This document shows positions 50,315 through 58,969 of a DNA stretch of 64,000 nt, in pieces (position 1 is the stretch's first letter; every line of letters starts with the position of its first letter). Under the pieces are notes generated by a model. The model made no database searches. It was not told where the DNA came from and saw only the letters and a program-made list of their open reading frames with translations. The DNA lies in the NCBI GenBank assembly GCA_963976865.1, contig CAXBLY010000005.1, positions 1-64,000 of the forward strand, given 5' to 3'. The stretch is from UBA1858 sp963976865 (lineage in GTDB: Bacteria > Pseudomonadota > Gammaproteobacteria > UBA4575). The position numbers were made by a program, and so were the translations under genes.

Positions 50315-52963
50315 ATGAAGAAAATAATTTTCGTATTGTCAGTATTGGTTGTTTTTGTATGCCTGTTTGTATTTCGTGTGCCGCTGATTCAACGTGTGTC
50401 GCCTGAAGTCGCCAGATATTACGGGTTTGAGGTGAGTCGTTTCGAAGTTAGCCAGTTCGACATCAATAAAATTGTAATTCCCATGCTGGCAATGCAGCAA
50501 GTCGATGGTGCTTTGCGTACAAAAATCGAAATACGTGATCTTGTGGTTGATATTGATACATTCAATGCTGAAGTGTCTGCCGTATCGTCGCGTTATGTTG
50601 ATATCGACATAGAGAACCTGGGTGCTGCTGCATCTGATGCAACTGGGCAAGGTGTAAGTGAGATTGTTAATTTATTACCTGTATTTGGCTTGAGCATTGA
50701 AGACATGGGCATTACATACCGTGTAAATGGTGAGGAACTGGTGCGTTTTGAAGGCGGATTGTCCTATGCGCAATCAGTAACTCTGAAAGGTGAGGTTAGT
50801 AGCGGGAATAAATTTAATCTGGTTGTAGATGTGTTTGCAGATGATTCGAATTTCACAGTTAACGCATTCCGTCATGAAGATGACAAAGTGGCAATAGACT
50901 TAAGTGGTAATTATCAGGTGACTGATGATTGGCTTGATGTAGACCTTGAAGGTGATTTGAGTTTTCAAGCGATTAATCAGTTTATAAAGGTGTTTGGAGT
51001 TGATGAGTATGTGAATGATGATGACAGTCACATAAAAGGCAGGTTCGAACTGGATCTTACGCGTCCGGTGCAGGATATTATGCAGTCTTTTGCTGCTGAT
51101 CTGAGTATTGATAGCACATTGAATGTTTCCTCAAAAAGTCTTGGTGTAAAGCAAGCACAAATTGATGTGAGCGCAAGTTGTCGTGCGGAAAGACTGGAAA
51201 ATATAAATTGCCTGTTTAAAGATCCGCAAAGAGCTGTTATGACGTTCTTTGAAACACCGGATTGGTTGAATGAGTATTTTGACAATATAGGGAATGAGTT
51301 TGTCTTTGAAGTGAATCCTGGTGATCAGTTGGCGGCAAAATTATCATTGAAAGAGATATTGTTTGTAGATGCCAAAGGGAATGCTTCTTTTAATATACGA
51401 TCCCGGTCTGCTGGCCTGGAAGTTAGCGGTGTCATGACAGATATTAGTGCTAATGGTATTTCTCAAGATTGGCAGTTAGAGGCGGATTATAAATTAGATG
51501 TTGAAGCATTAGATGTAATTTCACCGGTGAAAACTTCACGCTTGCTGACGAATGCCGAGGGTAAGTTAAGTGCAGATGAGGAGCAGGCAAATATACAGCT
51601 GGATAAAGGCTCTGTGGTCAATGCGCTACACGGTGAGTATGAAGGATATGTGGCTAAAACTGTGCGTCTTGAATTGCTGAATAACAGTCAATTTGATTAT
51701 CGCTATCTCAATAATCAGATCAATGTTGACGATGTGCGCTTTGATCTGGTGTTGAATCGACTGACGAATGCTGACGCTGGTATAGAAGTCAGTTTATCGC
51801 CTATTCAGATGCAAATTGATGCTATTGATTATTCTTCTGTCAGTCAGCATGCGGTTGCTCACGTTGATGTGAATAATATTCTACTGGTCGAACGAGGGAT
51901 TCCTGTCAAGGCGTATGAATTTAATGCGGGAGCTAATTTAAAGAATAATCAATTCACTGTGGACGGTGGCGTAGGGCTGGGTCAGCAAAAAAACAAAGTA
52001 AATTTTTATGCAAGCCATAATATATTGACAGCAACAGGTCGGGGCACTGTCAATGCGGATACAATCGCACTGTTGGATAATGAAATTGTAAGTAATCAGA
52101 TTTCCGAATCCGGTTTTCCGTTACAGCTAACGGGTGGCAATCTCGGTGTCAATGTCGATGCTGTCTGGAATACAGATCATTCCGAGTCTGAAATTACAGT
52201 GAAGCTATTGGCAGAGCAGATAATGGGAGATTATGCGCAAAATCAATTTTCCGGTTTAAATGCGGCGCTTGAGTTTGTGGGTAAAGACGGTTGGTCATTA
52301 AAACAGGCAGCGAATCTTAAGGTTGATGAATTCAATATAGGCGTACCGGTTGAAAATGTTTCGATGCGTCTTGAGCGAGTGGAGTATGGAAAGCAGGAAA
52401 AACCATTAATTCATTTGAGTGAGCTCTCTGCAGGTGTTTTGGATGGCAGTATTTATTCAGAAAAGATAGAGATAGATCTTAATCAGCATGAAAATATGTT
52501 TACTATACTTATGACTTCTCTGTCATTGGAGAAATTAATTGCCTTGAATCAAACACAGGACCTTAAAGCTAGCGGTATCATTAACGGTAAGCTGCCAATG
52601 AAGCTGGTAGATGGCGTGTTGCTGGTTGATGAAGGATCGGTGCAAGCAGATGAGGCTGGTGGTTATATTAAATATGCCAGAATTGGAGAGATGTTAGCTG
52701 GAAACCAGAATTTGCAGTTAGTAGGAGACTTGCTAAAAGATTTTCGATATAACGAAATGTCTGCGCAAGTGGATTTGATTGAAGGAGGCCGGTTGACGTT
52801 GGCGACTAAACTGCATGGCCGCAGTCCCAGTGCGGAGCTGAATAAGCAGGTCAACCTGAACTTTAATATTGAGTTAAATTTGTGGAAATTTCTGGAGAGT
52901 GCTAGATTGCTAGGACGCATTGACCAGGATGTTACCAGGCAAATACTTTCCAGGCCAAAATGA
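50315..52963 (+). CDS. ydbH: YdbH-family AsmA-like envelope lipid-transport protein
   Basis: An 882-residue protein with one N-terminal membrane helix (residues ~3-22, IIFVLSVLVVFVCLFVF) and a long periplasmic beta-rich region (YDBH/DUF-type AsmA-like repeats). E. coli YdbH, with TamB and YhdP, moves phospholipids across the periplasm. YdbH is helped by the lipoprotein YnbE, and both genes follow here. Repeats of beta strands such as VDGALRTKIEIRDLVVDIDT are typical. ATG 50315 is preferred over 50273, as it gives the membrane helix near the start. Confidence 0.85.
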   Translation: MKKIIFVLSVLVVFVCLFVFRVPLIQRVSPEVARYYGFEVSRFEVSQFDINKIVIPMLAMQQVDGALRTKIEIRDLVVDIDTFNAEVSAVSSRYVDIDIENLGAAASDATGQGVSEIVNLLPVFGLSIEDMGITYRVNGEELVRFEGGLSYAQSVTLKGEVSSGNKFNLVVDVFADDSNFTVNAFRHEDDKVAIDLSGNYQVTDDWLDVDLEGDLSFQAINQFIKVFGVDEYVNDDDSHIKGRFELDLTRPVQDIMQSFAADLSIDSTLNVSSKSLGVKQAQIDVSASCRAERLENINCLFKDPQRAVMTFFETPDWLNEYFDNIGNEFVFEVNPGDQLAAKLSLKEILFVDAKGNASFNIRSRSAGLEVSGVMTDISANGISQDWQLEADYKLDVEALDVISPVKTSRLLTNAEGKLSADEEQANIQLDKGSVVNALHGEYEGYVAKTVRLELLNNSQFDYRYLNNQINVDDVRFDLVLNRLTNADAGIEVSLSPIQMQIDAIDYSSVSQHAVAHVDVNNILLVERGIPVKAYEFNAGANLKNNQFTVDGGVGLGQQKNKVNFYASHNILTATGRGTVNADTIALLDNEIVSNQISESGFPLQLTGGNLGVNVDAVWNTDHSESEITVKLLAEQIMGDYAQNQFSGLNAALEFVGKDGWSLKQAANLKVDEFNIGVPVENVSMRLERVEYGKQEKPLIHLSELSAGVLDGSIYSEKIEIDLNQHENMFTILMTSLSLEKLIALNQTQDLKASGIINGKLPMKLVDGVLLVDEGSVQADEAGGYIKYARIGEMLAGNQNLQLVGDLLKDFRYNEMSAQVDLIEGGRLTLATKLHGRSPSAELNKQVNLNFNIELNLWKFLESARLLGRIDQDVTRQILSRPK

Positions 52964-53023
52964 TGGCGGGAACTTTGTTGATAATGACCGGGTCCACTAC
53001 TTATATATTCTCGGTATAATGAA

Positions 53024-53215
53024 ATGAATAGAATTTTTGTGTTTGCATTACTTATGGGTGGTTCCATGCTGACAGCGTGTAACCCAACTGTAAAAGTTGA
53101 AGCGCCTGATGAGCCAATTACAATTAATATGAACATTAAAATTGATCATGAAGTACGTATAAAAGTAGATAAAGAGCTGGATAATGTATTATCCGAGGAT
53201 AGTGGTCTGTTCTAA
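53024..53215 (+). CDS. ynbE: YnbE-like small lipoprotein
   Basis: A 63-residue lipoprotein with a lipobox LTAC (Cys19) after MNRIFVFALLMGGSM. The mature part is short and beta-rich (VKVEAPDEPITINMNIKIDH then EVRIKVDKELDNVL). The match in size, the phrase PTVKVEAPDEPITINMNI and the place between ydbH and ydbL identify it as YnbE. In E. coli YnbE binds the C-terminal end of YdbH at the outer membrane. Confidence 0.9.
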   Translation: MNRIFVFALLMGGSMLTACNPTVKVEAPDEPITINMNIKIDHEVRIKVDKELDNVLSEDSGLF

Positions 53216-53230
53216 CCGGAATCTAAAACA

Positions 53231-53563
53231 GTGATGAATAAGATTTTAAAACTTTTTTTTATCAGTCTAATAGCGTTAAATGCGGCCTGCGTTTTTGCTG
53301 CAGATCTGCAACAGGTCAAAAGTGAAGGCTTGGTTGGAGAACAGTTAAATGGTTATCTGGGCGTAGTGAACTCTGGAGCAACTGCTGAAGTGCGTGCGCT
53401 CGTTGCAGACGTTAATGCAAAACGTAAAGCACAATATGAGGCGATTGCAGCAAAAAATGGCACCAGTATTGAGACTATTGAATTGCTGGCAGGTAAGAAA
53501 GCGATAGAAAAAACCGAGGCAGGTAATTATGTTCAGTCTGCGACAGGTTGGAGTAAAAAATAG
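53231..53563 (+). CDS. ydbL: YdbL-like periplasmic protein (DUF1318)
   Basis: A 110-residue exported protein with a signal peptide (residues ~1-23, ILKLFFISLIALNAACVFAA) and the DUF1318 domain: VKSEGLVGEQLNGYLGVV, ALVADVNAKRKAQYEAIAAK and ETIELLAGKKAIEKTEAGNY. E. coli YdbL is encoded with ydbH and ynbE and modulates their work. It follows ynbE by 15 bases and precedes the convergent DUF938 gene by 4 bases. ATG 53234 is an equally possible start. Confidence 0.9.
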   Translation: MMNKILKLFFISLIALNAACVFAADLQQVKSEGLVGEQLNGYLGVVNSGATAEVRALVADVNAKRKAQYEAIAAKNGTSIETIELLAGKKAIEKTEAGNYVQSATGWSKK

Positions 53564-53567
53564 CGAA

Positions 53568-54167
53568 TCAGGAACCTTGTTTCTGCCAGCAAAGAATTTT
53601 ATTGTTGGAAGGCATCTCCCATAGTGTGGAAGGCTGGAAATTATTATTAGCTGCAATCTGGTCAAGATCGTTCCTGTCTCTAATACAGGCGTCTGGATCT
53701 CTCTCTTTTATCCATAAATCAAAACGGCGATTACTTTCGCTCGTATAATTCCCATTTATATTGAAAGGGCCATATAAACAGAAGACAGCCTTGTCCGTAA
53801 GGACGTGATCCAGTCCTGAAAATAATGCTTCTATTTCTTTTAAATGCATTATATGGGCAATATTGGCAGCGAATGCGCCCTGATAACTCTGCTGCGGCCA
53901 GTGTGCATTAACATCCAGTTCTATCGCCTCAAGTGCATTTTTCAGTCTGGCTTCTTTAATCCATAGATTGATGCCCGCAAGCATCTCGCGTTTGTCGCTC
54001 GATTGCCATGTCAGGTGCGGTAACTGCTGCGAAAAATATACTGCATGCTGGCCAGTTCCACTGCCAATCTCAAGAACGCTATTGGTATGTTTGAATTCTT
54101 GTCGAAGTACGCTGAGGATCGCGTCGCGATTTTCTCTGGCGGCAGGCGCAAATGGCTTCGTGGGCAT
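53568..54167 (-). CDS. DUF938-family SAM-dependent methyltransferase
   Basis: A 199-residue protein with a SAM-binding loop VLEIGSGTGQHAVYFSQQLP and the start FAPAARENRDAILSVL. These mark the DUF938 family, which looks like a Rossmann methyltransferase without a proven substrate. It lies downstream of pgi on the same strand, with 11 bases between them, so the two are probably co-transcribed. It is convergent with the ydbL gene by 4 bases. Confidence 0.88.
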   Translation of the reverse strand: MPTKPFAPAARENRDAILSVLRQEFKHTNSVLEIGSGTGQHAVYFSQQLPHLTWQSSDKREMLAGINLWIKEARLKNALEAIELDVNAHWPQQSYQGAFAANIAHIMHLKEIEALFSGLDHVLTDKAVFCLYGPFNINGNYTSESNRRFDLWIKERDPDACIRDRNDLDQIAANNNFQPSTLWEMPSNNKILCWQKQGS

Positions 54168-54178
54168 GGCTTGACGGC

Positions 54179-55786
54179 TTAACTGGTTTTGCGGATGTAA
54201 TCAATTAATGCTTTGGTGGAACAGTCGCCGCTAGTTAACTCTTTGTTGCTTTGAAGTACAGGAAGGATTTTGTTGGTCAGGGTTTTGCCTAACTCCACGC
54301 CCATCTGATCAAATGAATTGATGTTCCAGATTATGCCCTGGACAAACACTTTATGTTCATAAAGAGAGAGTAATGCACCCAGTGTTGTTGGCGTCAGGGA
54401 CTCACACATAATTGTGTTGCTGGGACGATTTCCTGGGAAAGTCATGTGTGGAGACAGATCCTTGACCATGTTTCCGGTAATGTTCTGGCTGGCTAGTAAT
54501 TCAATGGTTTCTTTTCTTGAACGTCCCATCATCATCGCTTGCGATTGTGCAAGCATATTGGCAAGTAATATTTCGTGGTGATTGCGGTGAGTATGTTCAG
54601 CTTTGGAAAATCCTATGAAATCACAGGGTACTGTGGGTGTGCCCTGATGCAGTAACTGATGAAAAGCGTGTTGTCCGTTTGTGCCCGCCTCTCCGAATAT
54701 AATCGGGCCGGTGCTGTAATTAGCTCGCTTGCCATCACGTGTTACACATTTTCCATTACTCTCCATGTCAAGCTGTTGCAAATAACCGGGTAAGCTGCGT
54801 AAGCGATGGTCATAAGGTAATACAGCATGATGTGGCATACCCAGAAAATTTATGTACCAGATGCCGAGCAGGCCCATAATCACAGGTAAGTTTTGTTCTA
54901 AAGGTGCTGTTTGAAAATGCTTGTCCATGGCATATGCGCCAGTTAGCAGACTGCGAAAATTTTGCATGCCTATCTGTAATGCTAGTGGAAAGCCGACAGT
55001 GCTCCAGAGAGAATAACGCCCGCCAACCCAGTCCCACATATTCAGGATATGGTCGGAGTCTATGCCAAAGGATTTGGCGGCTTCCGCATTTGAAGTAATG
55101 GCAACAAATTGCTTGCGTACCGATCTTCGAATGCCGCTTTTTTCTCTTAACCATGCTGCTGCCGTATTTGCGTTGACAGTGGTTTCCTGGGTTGAAAAAC
55201 TTTTGGAGATAACAACAAATAGTGTGTCTTCGGGAGCTATTTCTTTTAGTACTTCTTCCAGTAAATGAGCATCAACATTGGCAACGAAATGAACTTTTAT
55301 TTCTTTTTGGGTGAAATGTGTGAGCGCTTCGCAGGCAAGTTTAGGTCCCAGATAAGAACCACCAATGCCGATGACGACAACATCTTTTATGGGTGTGTCT
55401 TTGTAACTTAGCCATTGGCCATGATGAAGCTTATTGCACAAGCGCTCCATTCTAGCCAATTCAGTATTCACTTCTTTACTGACATGAGTCTCTACAGGGC
55501 TGCGCAGTGCTGTATGCAGTGCTGAACGTTGCTCGGTGACATTAACGATTTCGCCCGCGAACATTTTATCACGCCATTTCTCTACTTCTGCTGCTTCAGC
55601 AAGATTGAATAATAGAGTCAGGGTTTGTTCTATAACTCTGTTTTTCGAGAAATCAACAAGAATTGGATTTGACTGAATTGAGAATTTTTTGAATCGATTC
55701 GGATCTTCATCAAACAGCTGGCGCATTTCTACATCGCGCATGAGAGATGCGTGATTAATGAGTTTTTTCCAATGCGGGGCTATCAT
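54179..55786 (-). CDS. pgi: Glucose-6-phosphate isomerase
   Basis: A 535-residue enzyme that interconverts glucose- and fructose-6-phosphate in glycolysis and gluconeogenesis. Family signatures are present: VVIGIGGSYLGPKLACEAL, FGEAGTNGQHAFHQLLHQGT (with the catalytic His), and the C-terminal FDQMGVELGKTL. The length is close to E. coli Pgi (549). It is followed by the DUF938 gene. Upstream lies an intergenic region with a strong terminator of the pan operon. Confidence 0.96.
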   Translation of the reverse strand: MIAPHWKKLINHASLMRDVEMRQLFDEDPNRFKKFSIQSNPILVDFSKNRVIEQTLTLLFNLAEAAEVEKWRDKMFAGEIVNVTEQRSALHTALRSPVETHVSKEVNTELARMERLCNKLHHGQWLSYKDTPIKDVVVIGIGGSYLGPKLACEALTHFTQKEIKVHFVANVDAHLLEEVLKEIAPEDTLFVVISKSFSTQETTVNANTAAAWLREKSGIRRSVRKQFVAITSNAEAAKSFGIDSDHILNMWDWVGGRYSLWSTVGFPLALQIGMQNFRSLLTGAYAMDKHFQTAPLEQNLPVIMGLLGIWYINFLGMPHHAVLPYDHRLRSLPGYLQQLDMESNGKCVTRDGKRANYSTGPIIFGEAGTNGQHAFHQLLHQGTPTVPCDFIGFSKAEHTHRNHHEILLANMLAQSQAMMMGRSRKETIELLASQNITGNMVKDLSPHMTFPGNRPSNTIMCESLTPTTLGALLSLYEHKVFVQGIIWNINSFDQMGVELGKTLTNKILPVLQSNKELTSGDCSTKALIDYIRKTS

Positions 55787-55940
55787 CTGCGGATAATACT
55801 AGGAATTAAAAACAATTGAGCACTATGTTTTAGTTGTTTTACGCCGTTTATCAGATTAAGGGTGAGGAGTATTAAACAATGAACATCATATCAGGGTACA
55901 TTGATTAATGGCTGACTATTTCAGGATAAAATCTGAACAC

Positions 55941-55972
55941 AAAAAAAGCGGGCTATAAAGCCCGCTTTTTTT
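55941..55972. terminator. Strong intrinsic terminator after the pan operon
   Basis: AAAAAAAGCGGGCT (55941-55954), loop ATAA, then AGCCCGCTTTTTTT (55959-55972): a perfect 14-bp stem with T-tracts on both strands. It lies 16 bases downstream of the 34-residue membrane protein gene, so it ends the minus-strand pcnB-folK-dNK-panB-panC transcript. It can also act on the plus strand. Confidence 0.93.
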
Positions 55973-55988
55973 GTGAAATGCGCCCGAA

Positions 55989-56093
55989 CTATCGGTAAAT
56001 AGTGCCGTTCTTAAGATGTGAGAATAGGTTCAACTGCGATGCAATATTGATTACAAACGCGAGTACAATACAACCAACTACAAACCATGCCAT
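55989..56093 (-). CDS. 34-residue single-helix membrane protein, overlooked small gene
   Basis: A short gene downstream of panC: ATG at 56093, stop TAG at 55989-55991. The product starts MAWFVVGCIVLAFVINIASQ and ends LNLFSHLKNGTIYR. One membrane helix (residues ~2-22) is followed by a short polar tail. The start has a near-ideal Shine-Dalgarno (AGGAG, 8 bases upstream). The gene lies 54 bases after the panC stop and 16 bases before the terminator, so it is the last gene of the pan operon. Too short for most gene finders; a spurious frame is unlikely given the ribosome-binding site, helix pattern and position. Function unknown. Confidence 0.72.
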   Translation of the reverse strand: MAWFVVGCIVLAFVINIASQLNLFSHLKNGTIYR

Positions 56094-56147
56094 ATTTATT
56101 CTCCTGAGATTTGGTTAATGAATTCGTATGCCCATAAGTATACACAA

Positions 56148-56993
56148 TTAAGGCATGGGGAAAAGTATGTTGTCTATCAGGCGGGTCTCTCCCAGCCAGG
56201 CGGCCACTAAAACCACAATTTCAATAGTGTTATTATTGACCGGCTGCAGGTTTGCTGCATCCCGAATACTGAAGTACTCAATGACCATGCCTGCTGCTTC
56301 CAGATTCAATCGCGCAGATGCCTCTAGTGATGAGACTTCTTCAGGTGTGAAGTGGGTCTTTACGTGTTCCAGACTGGCAAATAAATGTTTGGCAGATGCT
56401 CGCTGGTCTGGTGTCAGGTGAGTATTTCGAGAGCTCATTGCAAGCCCGTCATGTTCTCGTACAGTGTTGCCAGCCACAATATCGATATTAAAATTAAGTT
56501 CATCAACCATGCGGCGGATAATTAGTAATTGTTGATAATCCTTGTTTCCAAATACAGCGGTATCTGGTGTCAGTATATTAAATAGCTTGCAAACGATGGT
56601 GCATACACCTTCAAAATGTCCTGGTCGATAGTGACCGTCAAACTCATTGCTTAACTCAGGGATATAAATTCTCGGTGCTGACTGAATGCCGTGAGGGTAA
56701 AGCGATTCAGTGCTTGGGGTAAAGACAGCATCTACATCCAATGCGAGCAATTGCTCAATATCAGACGTCAGCGTGCGTGGGTAGCGGGAAAAATCACTTT
56801 CATTGTTAAACTGTAGTGGATTCACAAAAATAGAAACCACTACACGCTGTCCCAGCGATTTGGCTAATTCAATTAGTGATACATGGCCTTTGTGCAAGTG
56901 GCCCATGGTTGGGACCAAAACAACTTTTTCGTTTCTGCTTTTCCAGCGGTTGATATGCCCACGTATTAGGCTGGATTCTGAATAAACCTTCAT
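56148..56993 (-). CDS. panC: Pantothenate synthetase
   Basis: A 281-residue enzyme that joins pantoate and beta-alanine with ATP to give pantothenate (vitamin B5). It contains VPTMGHLHKGHVSLIELAKS (HIGH-like motif HKGH), SIFVNPLQFNNESDFSRYPR, GHFEGVCTIVCKLFN, FGNKDYQQL and MSSRNTHL. All ATP- and pantoate-binding segments are present. It follows panB after a 21-base gap. Confidence 0.96.
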   Translation of the reverse strand: MKVYSESSLIRGHINRWKSRNEKVVLVPTMGHLHKGHVSLIELAKSLGQRVVVSIFVNPLQFNNESDFSRYPRTLTSDIEQLLALDVDAVFTPSTESLYPHGIQSAPRIYIPELSNEFDGHYRPGHFEGVCTIVCKLFNILTPDTAVFGNKDYQQLLIIRRMVDELNFNIDIVAGNTVREHDGLAMSSRNTHLTPDQRASAKHLFASLEHVKTHFTPEEVSSLEASARLNLEAAGMVIEYFSIRDAANLQPVNNNTIEIVVLVAAWLGETRLIDNILFPMP

Positions 56994-57014
56994 GATAGGA
57001 ATGCGTTGAAAGTG

Positions 57015-57806
57015 CTAGGCAGGAAAATCGCCGGCCTTGACTTCTTTGATGTAGTTGGCAACTGCATTCTGAATGCTGCAGGCCTGCATATAATTTTTTG
57101 CAAACGGTGGTGTCTTGCCAGGCGTAATGCCAAGAATATCCTGCAATACCAGAATCTGCCCATTGCAGTCTTTACCAGCGCCAATGCCTATCACCGGGAT
57201 GCTGACTGTTTTCGTAATTTCCGCCGCCAGTTTTGCTGGAATGCATTCGACTAATAGTATGTCAGCACCTGCTGCTTCCAATGCTGTGCTTGTAGTTAAC
57301 AATTCGTTTGCCGAATCTGTGTCTGTGCCTTGTGCAAGATAGCCGCCTAGTTTGTGAATATATTGAGGACGTAGTCCGAGATGAGCGCATACAGGAATGC
57401 CACAGGCACTGAGTTCTCCGACGATTTCAGTTTGTCGTTGAGTGGCTTCAAGTTTTACCATTTGTGCACCGCCTTCCTGCATCAGGCGAGTTGCGTTATA
57501 GAGTGCGCTATCAATATTGCTATAACTCATGAAAGGCATGTCAGAAATTACCAGAGAATGACTGACTGAATTGGCAACGCATTCAGTGTGATAAATCATG
57601 TCTTCCATGGTGACAGAGACAGTTGAGGGGTTTCCCTGTACAACCATGCCGAGGGAGTCACCCACCAGTATGATATCCATTCCTGCTTCATCCAGTAGTT
57701 TTGAGAATGCTGCATCATACGCAGTGAGACAAGCAATTTTTTCATTGTCATCACGCATTTTTTGCAGTTGCTTTATGGTGACGCCAATAGGATTCTGTGC
57801 ACTCAT
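57015..57806 (-). CDS. panB: 3-methyl-2-oxobutanoate hydroxymethyltransferase
   Basis: A 263-residue TIM-barrel enzyme that makes ketopantoate, the first step to pantothenate. The signatures are LTAYDAAFSKLLDEAGMDI, LVGDSLGMVVQGNPSTV (phosphate and metal-binding), VCAHLGLRPQYIHKLGGY, and the C-terminal GIGAGKDCNGQILVLQDILG. It lies between the nucleoside-kinase gene and panC. Confidence 0.96.
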   Translation of the reverse strand: MSAQNPIGVTIKQLQKMRDDNEKIACLTAYDAAFSKLLDEAGMDIILVGDSLGMVVQGNPSTVSVTMEDMIYHTECVANSVSHSLVISDMPFMSYSNIDSALYNATRLMQEGGAQMVKLEATQRQTEIVGELSACGIPVCAHLGLRPQYIHKLGGYLAQGTDTDSANELLTTSTALEAAGADILLVECIPAKLAAEITKTVSIPVIGIGAGKDCNGQILVLQDILGITPGKTPPFAKNYMQACSIQNAVANYIKEVKAGDFPA

Positions 57807-57812
57807 GACAGG

Positions 57813-58496
57813 CTAGCTTACAAATGAAAGAGGGTTGAAGTAATGACGACCACTTCTGGTATTAACAATCTGTGCTTTTAATTGTTCATAGTCGCGCTCA
57901 TTGTTTATAAAGTCGATATCACTGGCATTGACAATTAACAAAGGTGTGTCGTTGTAGTGATAAAAGAAATCAGCGTAGGCTTCATTGAGTTGTTCCAGAT
58001 AATTGGATTCAATGAAGCGTTCAAAAGAGCGACCACGCTTTCTAATGCGTTCTATTAATATTGGCACAGGTGCCTGCAGGTACACTACCAAATCAGGCCT
58101 GGGTGCATCTACAATCATATGCTCATAGACCTGTAGGTATAGATCATATTCTGTTGGCGTTAATGTTACTTGTGCAAACAGCTGATCTTTTTCTATAAGG
58201 TAATCAGCAATCTTGGATTGCGAAAAAATACTCCCCTGGCGCAACTGCTGAATTTGACGGGTTCGGTGCATTAAGAAAAACAGCTGTGTGGATAATGCTG
58301 CTTCACGGGGACGCTGATAAAACTGTTCCAGGAATGGATTTTCATCTACTTCTTCCAGGACTAGTTCGGAATCAAAGTCATTAGCCAAGCGGCGCGCAAG
58401 GCTGGATTTTCCAACGCCAATAGGGCCTTCAATAACAATGTAATCTGGTAGCGGAGTGTGCATCTTATATTGATAGTCTGGTGAGTCCGTTTGCAT
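57813..58496 (-). CDS. Deoxynucleoside kinase (dAK/dGK/dCK family)
   Basis: A 227-residue kinase of the deoxynucleoside-kinase family. The P-loop is EGPIGVGKSSLARRLA, with a DRS-like region at QSKIADYLIEKDQLFAQ, PDLVVYLQAPVPILIERIRK and RKRGRSFER. It phosphorylates deoxyadenosine or related nucleosides; substrate choice cannot be read. The gene lies between folK and panB, a common gammaproteobacterial arrangement, and overlaps the folK gene end by ~30 bases. ATG 58496 is kept; MHTPLPDYIVIEG is an internal alternative start. Confidence 0.85.
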   Translation of the reverse strand: MQTDSPDYQYKMHTPLPDYIVIEGPIGVGKSSLARRLANDFDSELVLEEVDENPFLEQFYQRPREAALSTQLFFLMHRTRQIQQLRQGSIFSQSKIADYLIEKDQLFAQVTLTPTEYDLYLQVYEHMIVDAPRPDLVVYLQAPVPILIERIRKRGRSFERFIESNYLEQLNEAYADFFYHYNDTPLLIVNASDIDFINNERDYEQLKAQIVNTRSGRHYFNPLSFVS

Positions 58497-58965
58497 AGCA
58501 TCGTGGCTGTATACGATGTATAGCTCCTAGACTTGGAATCATGAGGTTTTTATTCACTTCGTGCAATGGGTAGAGAACAAATTCACGATACTTTATTCCA
58601 GGGTGTGGTACTGTAAGTGCCTGATTTTTAATCATATAATTTCCATATACGAGAATATCAAGGTCCAGGGTTCTTGGCCCCCAGTGCTCACCTTTGCGAA
58701 TTCTGCCGTGTTCATTTTCAATTGACTGTAATTTGAGCAATAGGGAATGTGCAGTGAGCCGGGTGGTTAGCCAGGCCACTGCATTGACATAAGGTGGCTG
58801 GTCAGGCGGCCCCATTGGTCGACTTAAGTACAGGCTGGAATGTGAAATCAGGTCTGAATCGGTAATTAAATCAAGTTGTTCGATAGCACTGGTGACTTGC
58901 AGGAATGGGTTTTGCAAATTGCTACCTATACCAATATAAGCATCAGTAATAAACTGGTTTCTCAT
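58465..58965 (-). CDS. folK: 6-hydroxymethyl-7,8-dihydropterin pyrophosphokinase
   Basis: A 166-residue folate enzyme that transfers pyrophosphate from ATP to hydroxymethyldihydropterin. Conserved motifs: AYIGIGSNLQNP at the start, YVNAVAWLTTRL, and HGRIRKGEHWGPRTLDLDIL, the pterin and ATP site. A longer frame opens at 59121, but ATG 58965 (MRNQFITDAYIGIGSNL) gives the family start and lies 4 bases after the pcnB stop. It is co-transcribed with pcnB and the nucleoside kinase. Confidence 0.92.
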   Translation of the reverse strand: MRNQFITDAYIGIGSNLQNPFLQVTSAIEQLDLITDSDLISHSSLYLSRPMGPPDQPPYVNAVAWLTTRLTAHSLLLKLQSIENEHGRIRKGEHWGPRTLDLDILVYGNYMIKNQALTVPHPGIKYREFVLYPLHEVNKNLMIPSLGAIHRIQPRCYANGLTRLSI

Positions 58966-58969
58966 AATG

